Positions 1 through 9,103 of a stretch of DNA of 64,000 nt are shown here, piece by piece (within the stretch, counting starts at the first letter, position 1; each line of letters opens with the position of its first letter). The notes beneath the pieces were generated by a model. That model did no database searches. It was not told the origin of the DNA and was given only the letters and a program-made list of their open reading frames with translations. Source of the DNA: Ephemerocybe angulata (Eukaryota; Basidiomycota; Agaricomycetes; Agaricales; Psathyrellaceae); NCBI GenBank assembly GCA_013368325.1, contig JAACJK010000163.1:868001-932000 (forward strand), written 5' to 3'. The position numbers were made by a program, and so were the translations under genes.

Positions 1-3000
1 TAAATTTCGGGGTTGGCAAACCCGATCTCATTGAAATTACGCGAGACCATCAGGGGATTACATGGAAAGTTATTGACGCGAAAGCTTCAAAATCAATCAA
101 GGTAAGCCTGGTCGCTTCTCCATAAATTAGCACTTGTAATCATAAATGCATGATTTCGACAGACATCCCACCACGCTCAGATATACTTCTACACCCTGTG
201 CTTGGAGTATCTTTTGCAATACCCTGCGTTCAAACCCAGCGGCGAAGGAGGTATCTGGCTACCCCCTGACGAAGGGTTCAATGTGGTCCCTCCTTCTATC
301 AGTGACATCAAGAGTATAGAAATCCCTCTCTTGTCCCGTTCCCTCGACTCCTTCTTGTTCGAGCGCTTGCCAAGGCTTCTCTCGCTGCCACGAGACAGTG
401 TGAGGTGGCACTTCAATCCGCTCTGTCAAGGGTGTAAGTACAACCCAGAATGTCGCTCATTAGCAATCGAAAGCGGACGATTGGGAAGTATGCCGAACAT
501 CTCGATCTCGGATGCGAAGACTCTACAAGAACTCCTCGATCTCACCGAACAAGGATTCCCTGATTTCACCCGCTCCTCCTCAGATATCGAAGATTTGCAC
601 CAAGTAGTCACGAATTCGGAGGCTCTCTCACTGCTGGAACAGCACTTCCCTATTGTTGCCAAGAAAGGGAAGCGCATTCTTGGTGTTCGCCGTAAGGCTC
701 TGTCAGACAGACAATCCGCAGTCACAAGTTCAGTTCTCGAGTCTGCAAGAAGTGGAGAGATAAAGGTCCGTCGAAAGCCTTGACCAAAGACCATCAACCT
801 GTTCTAATAGGTTCTACCACCAGGTCATATCGCGGCGCAATTTCACTTGCCCAACCAACGAGGATGTAGCCATTCTCATTTCACTGATTCAGGACCCTGC
901 GACACCCCGACCACAGATCGAATTCTTTACGGTCTCCCTCTTCGATAGTTTGGCTTCGGAAGGACAGGCGTACAGTGGGAAAGGGTCGAGATTCATTATG
1001 GTTCTGGCCACCATCATCCGGGAACTGACTAGTGGAGACGACGCACGTACAGCTCAGTTCTATGTGTGGTCGCCCGCCGAACAAGCTCTTCTTCAAACTC
1101 ACTTGATTCGACAGGCTTTGGTCGGAGAAGTAGATCGAGAGGATATTCGATTGTGCATCGGGGCCCTTTCTCAAGGAGCCTCCCTCCTGCAAACGGCCTT
1201 CCAGCCCGTACTCCTCTCTGGCGCACTTCTCGCCTTCCTTGCCAAAGGGAAGCGACTGAAGGCAGAGTACCAAGCATGTCTCGCTCGTATGGAACTTTCA
1301 ACAGATGGGACAGTCCCAGAGCTTCGTGCTCGGGTCGAACAAGCGCTGGAACGACTCCAGGGTATCGGTCCGCAGGCCAGTCGTGACTCGCACGAATTTG
1401 GACAACTTCCTCGCATAGTGAGTGTGAAGAAAGAAATCGAGTCGATGATCGCCCTCCCTATCGCTGGATATTGGGACCTTCAAGAGTGCGCCAAAGTCCT
1501 CCTCGGAGCAGGCTTCAATAAACCAGAGACGGAGATCACAGATGAGAAGATCTTCAAGACATTCAAAAAGGACAGCGATGGCGTATTGGAAGAGATTCTT
1601 AGTCTCAGAAACTCGACAATTTACGCCATTTTGAACGCAGCGCGTCGGGTAGTCAAGCACTACGGCCAAAATCTTCTGGTCAACGAAGGTAAGAAGATCA
1701 TGACGGAATTCATGGACGTCTGCCGCCAGGACCATCTGAGAAAGCTCTTCTTCATGCAGCAGGTCTGTGCTGTACATTTCTATTAAGCCTTTCCACTGAC
1801 AAGTCATGTAGTTTGAGGTTTTATCGAAGTTAAATGAGCTCTGGACGACAAGAATGGAAGGGTCTCCGGATGCACCAGTCTTACAGTATCGCGGGTCCAC
1901 CTCTGGAGTGCGAGGCATCGAGCACACCTTTACAATCGTGTCAGGCGTCGTTGACGTCCCTGCCTCCGACAAAGACATCTCGTTTTTCGACAAGCTCCTG
2001 GTTGAGGACCTTAACTCCGACACCGAGATCCCGCTAGAAGCCATGTTCGACGACCTCGCCGTGTCCGGTCTCGTCATCCCTTTAAACCGATGGACAAAGC
2101 CAAGCTGGGAGCTTCAGCATCCCAGGGTCAAGGGAAACGTTTTACTCGCCGACCTACGTAACGTGCAGTCCTTGAACGGGAAGCTGGTCGTTTCTCTGCG
2201 GACTTGGGGAACCGCAACTCGACAGGTGTTGGTCCCGGGACGTCATTATCGTCTCTCGCCCCGCTTTATTGATTTCAACACAACCAAGGTTTTGTCAAGC
2301 CTGTTCGAGATGGATTTGAGGTGGGAGAATAAGGAAGATCAGGAGTTTGGCGACTCTGGTGGGGAGGGAATCCACGACCATCGAGGGGTGCCATTCCTAC
2401 AGTTGGTCATGGAGCCCAGGTCATTTGGCCGAGTGCCAAAGGCGAAAGAGAGCCTGACTATCGAAGAAAACACGCAACGTGTTTTCAGAAACCTCAAGAA
2501 GCTGGATGTCGAGCCAGCAGGAAGCTTGTTGCTGAAGCCGTCCCAGCACCGAGCCACTCAACGGTTGTTGGCTAATCGACTTGCAGTCATCTGGGGTCCC
2601 CCTGGTCAGTCAATGATTACCTCCAGATATCGATAGCACTAATGCAATTCTCTTGTTTATAGGCACCGGGAAAACACATACGATTGCGTTGTCAATTCTG
2701 CGCCTTTTGGAGGCCCAGTGGAAATTGGACGATCGCGGCCAGAATATCATCTTCCTCACGGCAATGACCCATGCAGCAATTGACGCTTGCCAGAGCAAGC
2801 TAGAACGCCTCATTGATTGCTATCGCTCTATAGACTTTCTAGAGCTAGATTGGCTGGACAACATTCGCATTGAACGAGTCATGAGAGGAAATGACCATCC
2901 ACCACCTGCCCGAGGAAGCGAGGCTACTCACATATACGCCGGCACCTTGTACCAGGTCCGTTACCATTCCACCTATCCGTTCCACCGCCTCACCTTTTCC

Positions 3001-4326
3001 TACTAGCTTTACAATTTCAGCAAACGCCACAACATCCAAGTGGACTGCGTTATCGCAGACGAAGCTGGTCAAATTGCGTTGGCGTCCCTCTCGCTCGTCC
3101 TGAGGAGTCTGTCTCCGACTGGGCGAATCATCATTGCCGGAGATTCAGAACAGTTGGCGCCTATCTTCACTGGTAGTTATCCACGCTTGAAGACTGCGGC
3201 GTTATTTGGTTCTGTCCTGGACTGTGTTATGTTCTCTCAAGGGGACGGGCCTGTCGTCCGTTCCGTGTCCCAGACCGACTCCCAGGAGAATACAGCGAGC
3301 TCGAGTCAGGGCACTATCATCCAACTGACAGAGAACTTCAGGTGAGTCGGATGGTAAAGTTACCGCGAAAGATAATTTAAAAGAATGTCCTAGGCTGAAC
3401 CCAGATCTTGGAGAGTTCGTTGCCACGATATACTCGCACCAATTCAAACCGCAGAAGGTCCAATCGCGCAAGCTCGCTCTAAGACTTCAAGGAATAGCAG
3501 ACATGAGTGGGAAGAGCCGCGACTTCGGCGTCAACAGCCATATCCTCGCCAAAATGGAGACGTTCCTACTTGGCCTGTCCGACGTAATGCTCCGGAAGCC
3601 TCAGTCGGTACTCAAGGCACCTCGCTTCCGAACGAATGTTCCCCTCGCGGAGTTGGATAGGGAAACCGAATCACAGACCATTTCCGATCCCACCCATCAA
3701 CCTGTGTCACTCTCCCTGATCCAGCTAAAGACATGGTCATCCAGCGCAGAGCAGTTTGGCTATGAAACGCATGTTCATGGGGAAGCTGCTATCGCAGCCG
3801 CGTTAGTTGCCGCCCTACGCTTTTGTGCGCCAGAGGATGACATATTCGTTGCCACACCACATCGTGTCCAACGTGAAGCTGTGAAGTCTGCGTTGGGACG
3901 TCTGAAGCGACCCGAGAAAACGCTCGAGGAGACACTTGAAGATGTGACTATCGAGGAAGAAAATTACCTCGACAAGGTGACCGTGGATACGATTGAGAGA
4001 CTGCAAGGTGAAATCATGCGCTACTACAATGGGATGGAGTTACTGACTTGACCTGCTCAGGATCGGAAGCATCCTTCGTCATCTGCCTTTTCTCTTTGCC
4101 AGAAGTCCATTCAGCAGACCTGGGGTTCCTCCTGGGCCGTCGGCGCTTGAACGTAGCCATTAGCAGAGCAAAGACACTCTGCATCCTCGTGACTTCCTCG
4201 CAAGTTCTCTGTCCGCCAGTTTCTGTCTTCGCCAACGAAGAAACTGCGAAAGGGTATGCATTCTTGAAAGCGTATGAAGACCGGGCATGGTCGTGCGATG
4301 TTTCTGTGGATGTTGGAGGTTTGTAA
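1..4326 (+). CDS. RecB-like nuclease / superfamily 1 helicase, 5'-truncated by window edge
   Basis: Eight visible exons join in frame: 3-101, 163-765, 824-1762, 1812-2604, 2663-2948 (this 3' border is the least certain), 3021-3341, 3394-4007 and 4061-4326, giving about 1,306 residues; the start lies left of the window. The first exon shows the PD-(D/E)XK core (KPDLIEI then VIDAK), followed by a Gln/Tyr helix (HHAQIYFYTL). A CQGCKYNPEC cluster follows, as in Fe-S RecB/Cas4/Dna2 nucleases. The C-terminal half is an SF1 helicase: Walker A GPPGTGKT (split by the intron after GPPG), motif II DEAGQ, GDSEQLAP, LTENFR, and the late motif LNVAISRAK. The order resembles the TM0106-type RecB nuclease fused to a Dna2/NAM7-like helicase. 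I infer a DNA repair or replication role. It is not obviously canonical Dna2. Confidence 0.85.
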
Positions 4327-4509
4327 ATTATTTGGCGAGTGCAACACGTAGTTATAAGCTATTCGTGGTTGTATCGTAACTTGTGGACCAGATGGTCGTC
4401 AATGAAAGACAAGGGAACTAACTGCAACAAAGATATCAGATACCATACAAACCAAGGTCACAAGATTACAGTTGCTAACATTCGGGTATAGGATCGATAT
4501 TCGTCGACC

Positions 4510-5888
4510 TCATTTTACAGGCAAGAAGTTATCGCCCGTTACCGAGACATCAATCCCGTCAAGGTAGACTTTGAGAGCTTGACACGATGACCGCTCGACC
4601 AGCGAGTCCACCAAAGCCTTTGGCCATCCACTTACGCCGTACTCTGGACTTTCCTCGGGTACGACGAGATAGAGTTCGGAAAGAGAGGGCAAGGAAAGCC
4701 TCTCGAGTATCAGCCCCATTGCACTGCCGTTCAGCGCTACCACTTCTAGCGTCTTCAAAAGGGGCATCTGCAGCGGAGGCAGAACAGGGGTGTGAGTGGA
4801 GTGTGCATGTAGGATATGGACGCGGATGCTTTCGAGGTTCGGACAGCGCCGCATTACCTCCATGTGTGCGTGCACGTCTGTCCAATAGCGCGAAGACAAC
4901 TGTGTGAGCCGGTTCCAGGGCAGCGAGAGGGGCGTAAGGCTGAGAGGCGCTGTGAGAAGGGTAACCGTCCGAAGGTTCGGCGCGAACGTGGGGTGTATGT
5001 TCAGGTTTCCGATCGCGGAGTTCGAGCTGAACTCGAGGGTGTGCAGGAGGGGCATGGGGTTGTCGAGAATCGCTTGTAGCAGAAAATCGTCTGTCGTACA
5101 CAAGCGAAGACGCTGCCATCTATCCGCGCACGAGAGAAGCAGTTGCAGGACCGCGTAGTCGTGGTATGGATGAGGATTCGACTTGTGCGGCGAAGTAAAA
5201 GATACCTCAAGGCATAGAGGGAGGGTGCTGGCGCGCTGGAACCACTGCTGAAGTAGTGCGTGGTGGGGGCGTTTCCGCCAATTACGATTGATCGAAAGCG
5301 ATGTCCACAGGCGAGGCGTGGAGGTGGCGATGGCTCGCCAAACGCGACACACCCTACACAACAGAAGTGGGGCAGTGGTGATATTTGGCCGAACATAGGT
5401 TTCGTCCTCCGGGAGGCAAAACTGGAAGATCATGGACCATATCTCCGGCGGAACGCGTCGATAAGCTGAGACGGACGCTCGGAGGGTGGTCAGCTGGGTC
5501 GAGGTTTCTTGCCTCTGCAGCGTCAATCGGGCGATACGGTGCTTCGTCTGTTCTATTTCTTCATCCTCCACCTCCCATTTCCTTGATGGTGAAGATATTA
5601 CGGGTATCGGGGACCGCTGGAGAAGAAGCCGTGCGCGTTGAAACAATGACGGAGCGGGCTTTTGGCGCCTCGCCTGCAACAGTCTGTCTAGCGATTTGTA
5701 GGTGTCCTCCCCAAGTCGGTCAAGGTCATGGATACGCCTTTCCAGCTTTATTAAAGTGTCGTTAAGGTCACAATTGTCATAAGAAGAGTAAAGGGTCTGA
5801 AATGCAATGTAATTAGCACGTTCCCGCGACGCGTGAAGCCAGAGTGCACGATACTTACCATAGCGTCGCAGGGTGGATTTAGTATCAT
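4510..5888 (-). CDS. F-box protein with LRR-like C-terminal half
   Basis: Two exons, 5888-5859 and 5796-4510, give 438 residues. The first exon encodes MILNPPCDAM and ends at a clean GTAAGT donor; the second opens in frame after TTTCAG. An N-terminal helical/coiled stretch precedes the F-box (VPPEIWSMIFQFCLP, then RVCRVWRAIATSTPRLW). The rest is a run of leucine-rich segments (LRLCTTDDFLLQAI, LHTLEFSSN, LRTVTLLTAPLSL, LKTLEVVALNG), as in the very large basidiomycete family of F-box proteins. Such proteins join SCF ubiquitin ligases through Skp1. The target cannot be read from sequence. Its 3' end faces the 3' end of the helicase gene about 180 bases away. Confidence 0.85.
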
Positions 5889-6601
5889 GGCGTCTAGGCA
5901 GTTAAGGAGGAAACGAGGAAGAGGGAAGAAAGGTGGCTCTAACTGACATGGCAGAGGAAGAGAGTTGTGGAGGATATTAATGGCGGCGCGCAACCATCTC
6001 CTTGATACTGATCCCCAATGTTGATCCGTCCCTCGGCCCGCGATTGAGCCCATTATAAAGTGGCTGTGCTACTAGGGGATCGTCCTTCACTCTCAGTCGC
6101 GACTTCCACGTCGGCAGTCACTTGGGCACAAAGTATCGCTTCCAGCCGCAATTCTTACCTGCCATTAAGGATGAGGTAGGTGGGGGGCTGGGAATCAGGG
6201 GGGCTTGCTCGAAATGAAGGTATGTTTGTTGTTTTTTCATGCCCTGTTCTCATGGATGAAATGTTCGTATCATCATACACATTATCGTGATGGAAGGCCT
6301 TAGTGCGCTTCCAGATGAACTGCTTTTCAAAAGCATATCTTCTCTCTGATATAATCTCCTATCAGGTAGTCGTTCCTTGGCTAACACACTATGCACAGGT
6401 GACCTCGGGCTCTCCAGCGCATATGCAGAAGCAAGTCAGGATACATTCAACACCATTCAAGGTACAACGTCAGGCCTGTCAATGAACACGACCTGCGACA
6501 CCGTGACTTCGCGTTCACCTGAATTCTACATACTTTAATAATTCAATATTCGTCACCGCGGCTTCTGTTCGGCACGTATGTGAAGTACTCTTTAACGAAT
6601 G
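5889..6601. other. Intergenic region upstream of the F-box gene
   Basis: About 700 bases lie between the F-box start and the 3' end of the methyltransferase gene. The part near 5889-6060 is the presumed promoter and 5' leader of the F-box gene. The only coding-like signal is a short F-box-like peptide near 6290 on the plus strand, listed separately. I see no RNA gene or repeat here. Confidence 0.5.
6290..6534 (+). pseudogene. Possible F-box gene relic
   Basis: An ATG at 6290 opens a peptide MEGLSALPDELLFKSISSL that ends at a TGA at 6347-6349. ALPDELLFKSISSL looks like the first helix of an F-box. Reading past that TGA, the same frame stays open to a TAA at 6532-6534 but shows no further recognisable F-box or LRR sequence. 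It could be a decayed F-box gene, since this family duplicates often and an intact F-box gene lies just to the left on the other strand. A small spliced gene or chance similarity are alternatives. Confidence 0.25.
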
Positions 6602-7892
6602 CTAGAGGCGCTGCTGCTTCAATCCCCAATGCCCCCACGAGGAACTCGAGCCGGGATTCTGAAGATACAATCCCCAAGAAATCGCGTAGTGCTCTAAGAC
6701 CAGATCCAGTTCCTCCGTCTCATCCAGAAACTCGAGCTTGGAAATCCTAGGAGGCGACGTCAGTAATTGGATCTCAAACAACAACGTTACATGGCCCACC
6801 TCTCAAGTTCGGATTGCTCGATGTAGGCACGCCTGATCTCTCGCAGAGTCAGCGCCCTTGCTGCTGAGAATCCCTCATCTGTCAACCGCTTCGATAGGCT
6901 CTCCAAGGTCGTGAAAGGCTCGGCACCAGGGATCGACACATACCTCGCCTTCAGATACGGGTTAGTGGGAGCGTATCTATGCAGTGTAGAAGGGGTTACC
7001 TGGAGGTTGCTAACCATGACGCGTCCAAAAGCGTCATGAAGATTAAACATCTCATATACCAGGCAGCCCAGGATGCCGCCTCCCTCAGGCCCGGTTGATG
7101 AGTAGTCAACGAACCAGCGCAATAGTCTCGCTGATGCCTCTGGTGACATGTAGGCAAGCACGCATTCGAAGATGATCAATGTCGGCAAAGACGGTGATAG
7201 AAGAGGACCGCCCTCAGTGGACTCGCCCGCTGTTAACACGGGGCCCAGAGAGTCTGTCGGCGGCGCCCTGAGATCGGCGGGGATGAGATGGTATTTGGGC
7301 GAGCGCAAACCCGTTCCGCCACCAGCTATCATGCGAATTTAGTTATCCGCCTTTGTGACTGGGTTAGCAATAATATGAGACTCACCGACTTGCACTTTCT
7401 CCGGGTCGCCAAGCGCACTGTTCATCTGTTTACTCTTCCTGATCGCCATCGCCTTCTTCGTCGTAACCTCCGTAAAATCAATCTCGATGTATTTCGCCAG
7501 TTCATCCTTCGCTGGGCCCGTCTACCTAGCATCAGTCATCAGCACTCTCTTCAAAGGATGATTGTCCTAGACCAACCGACCTCAATCCTCCAAAATCTTG
7601 TGTCGCTCCCCGCACCCAAGCTGACGATCTGCACCTTCGTTCCAGACGCCTTGGCCATCTGGAGCCACTCGCCGACTAGCAAATCGATAGCATGGGACCT
7701 CACATACGTCCCAATGTTAATCAGCGGGGGTCTAGAAGGCTGTAGGTGGGCTCGGGGAACCAGGTCCTTTACAAAGGCGTCTTGGAGGTAGTTCTTCTTC
7801 ACTGCTGACAGTCTTGCAAGGGCCGCATCGTTATCTGTGGCTCGGATTGGGGCGTCAGGATCCTGAGGTTGGGCGTGTCCTGGGGGAAACAT
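6602..7892 (-). CDS. PPM1: Leucine carboxyl methyltransferase 1 (PP2A methyltransferase)
   Basis: Four exons (7892-7577, 7511-7386, 7325-6791, 6746-6602) join in frame to 373 residues, a normal length for the family. The enzyme methylates the C-terminal leucine of the PP2A catalytic subunit with S-adenosylmethionine and so controls B-subunit assembly. Signature stretches are IRATDNDAALARLSAVKK, RPPLINIGTYVRS, the SAM-binding VSLGAGSDTRFWR, KYIEIDF, and FECVLAYMSPEASARLLRWF. The end ISKLEFLDETEELDLVLEHY followed by ISWG is also typical of LCMT1. The start codon is 106 bases from the divergent tRNA-Leu gene, so the two share a very short promoter region. Confidence 0.93.
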
Positions 7893-7998
7893 CGAGGAAG
7901 GAACTCAAGAAGAAGCTGAAACCGCTGCTTAGACTCAGATAAGAGGTCTCTCCTCCTCGCCCTTACCGTCCTATAAACCTAGAGGAAGCGAGAGACAT

Positions 7999-8104
7999 GG
8001 CAATATGGCCGAGCGGTTATGGCGTGTGACTCAAGCGAAAGCTTGCCTCTTCCGAGGTTTCTCATGGGAGTATTCCCGCGTGGGTTCGAATCCCACTGTT
8101 GTCA
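7999..8104 (+). tRNA. tRNA-Leu (anticodon CAA) with intron and long variable arm
   Basis: The acceptor strand GGCAATA (7999-8005) pairs with TGTTGTC (8097-8103) with two G-U pairs; A8104 is the discriminator base. U8, a D-arm GCCGAGCGGTTATGGC and a loop CTCAAG with CAA at 8032-8034 follow. An intron of about 23 bases starts right after the base 3' of the anticodon (about 8036-8058), the usual place for tRNA-Leu(CAA). The anticodon stem has one mismatch by my folding. GGGAGTATTCCC makes the long class II variable arm, and GTGGG/CCCAC closes the T-arm around TTCGAAT. The internal A box and B box (GGTTCGAATCC) are intact, and a TTTTT terminator begins at 8107. Confidence 0.9.
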
Positions 8105-8262
8105 ACTTTTTCACCTGCGTGGGTTCGAATCCCGCTGCTTTCCACCTGCGTGGGTTCGAATCCCACTGGTTTGCACCTGCGTGGGTTCAAATCCCGCTGC
8201 TGCAACGCGTGGGTTCGAATCCCCCCCTTTGCACCGGCGTGGGTTCGAATCCCCCCGTTGTC
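8078..8262 (+). repeat. Tandem array of tRNA T-arm / B-box units (one in the tRNA plus five extra)
   Basis: The core GCGTGGGTTCGAATCCC occurs at 8078 (the tRNA's own T-arm) and again at 8117, 8148, 8179, 8207 and 8237. Spacings are 39, 31, 31, 28 and 30 bases. The copy at 8179 has TTCAAAT instead of TTCGAAT. Spacers share CTGCTTTCCACCT- and TTTGCACC-like sequence. The last copy is followed by GTTGTCAAC, the same 3' tail that ends the tRNA, and then by a TTTTTT run near 8277-8282. Each unit keeps a full TFIIIC B box, but none of the extra copies has a 5' tRNA half. Confidence 0.92.
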
Positions 8263-9103
8263 AACATTCTTGCCTCTTTTTTGAAGCCCTGGACGTCCGA
8301 CGGAGATCCGGGGGCGCTCGCGGTTCGGCGGGTTGGTCCCGACTCCTGCTGAAACGACTTCAACAAGTCTCCCACATTTGAGCACCTCAACTGCGACAAT
8401 CAGCACCTCTGAATCTGAGCCCACGCGAAGCCTGCACCCCCTGCCCGAGGCAGCCCGACTCGCTTATACTTGCCTGCATCCTGAGACAGCTGGACTCTGC
8501 TGCTGGAGGCGTGATGCCTGGACGCTGGCGCCTACAATACTTCGGGCGCTTATAATTACATCCGGACCGGCAACTCAGGGAGTCCCATACGCACGCAAGC
8601 GGGGTGGCTGGATCTCGCTCTTGGTCTTTCCTTGAGCGAGACCCGCACATTTTCACGAACTCAACACAGGACCGAGGCTGAAGGATGCGCCGACGGACTC
8701 CAGGATAACGCGCGCCCGCCATGGTTGAGCGATATCGAGTAATCGAGGGTGAATGCCAAATTATTGTTATCCTTCTAATTAGTACCATAACCATGCCAGG
8801 AGTCAAAAGTGAGTGAATGTAAGACAAGGTTCAAACCGACTTCAAGTTCAGTATGAGTGAGTACAAGTATAAGTAGTAAGATGAGCAGCGTCCGCTAAAT
8901 CAAAGGGGAAATGCTGTCAACAACCGAACCGATGATAACGAACGGGAGGGTAAACAACAACGACAGAGTAAAGTAGCCAAACGTCTATGGTCATGAAAAT
9001 ACGTGTACAATTTGCTGCTCAGAATCAGGTGAAGTCTGACAGAAAAGGGGAAGGGGCGGGGAAATGGGAATGCCAGAGAGCGAATGGTGGGTGCCACTGG
9101 TAC
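8263..9103. other. Intergenic stretch between the tRNA array and the CSC1-like gene
   Basis: About 840 bases hold no convincing coding frame on either strand. The left edge has a T-run that could stop Pol III. The right part should contain the 3' UTR of the CSC1-like gene, which ends at 9104 on the minus strand. I see nothing else. Confidence 0.5.

Noticed and set aside
7288..7791. 167-codon plus-strand open frame
   Set aside because: It is the antisense shadow of well-supported methyltransferase exons.
8078..8262. CRISPR-like regular repeats
   Set aside because: The repeated unit is the T-arm of the adjacent tRNA-Leu, spacers are 11-22 bases and similar to each other, and the host is a eukaryote.
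8005..8424. Repetitive open frames on both strands over the tRNA array
   Set aside because: The WVRIPL/GSNP and GIRTHAG repeats are translations of the tandem T-arm sequence, not proteins.
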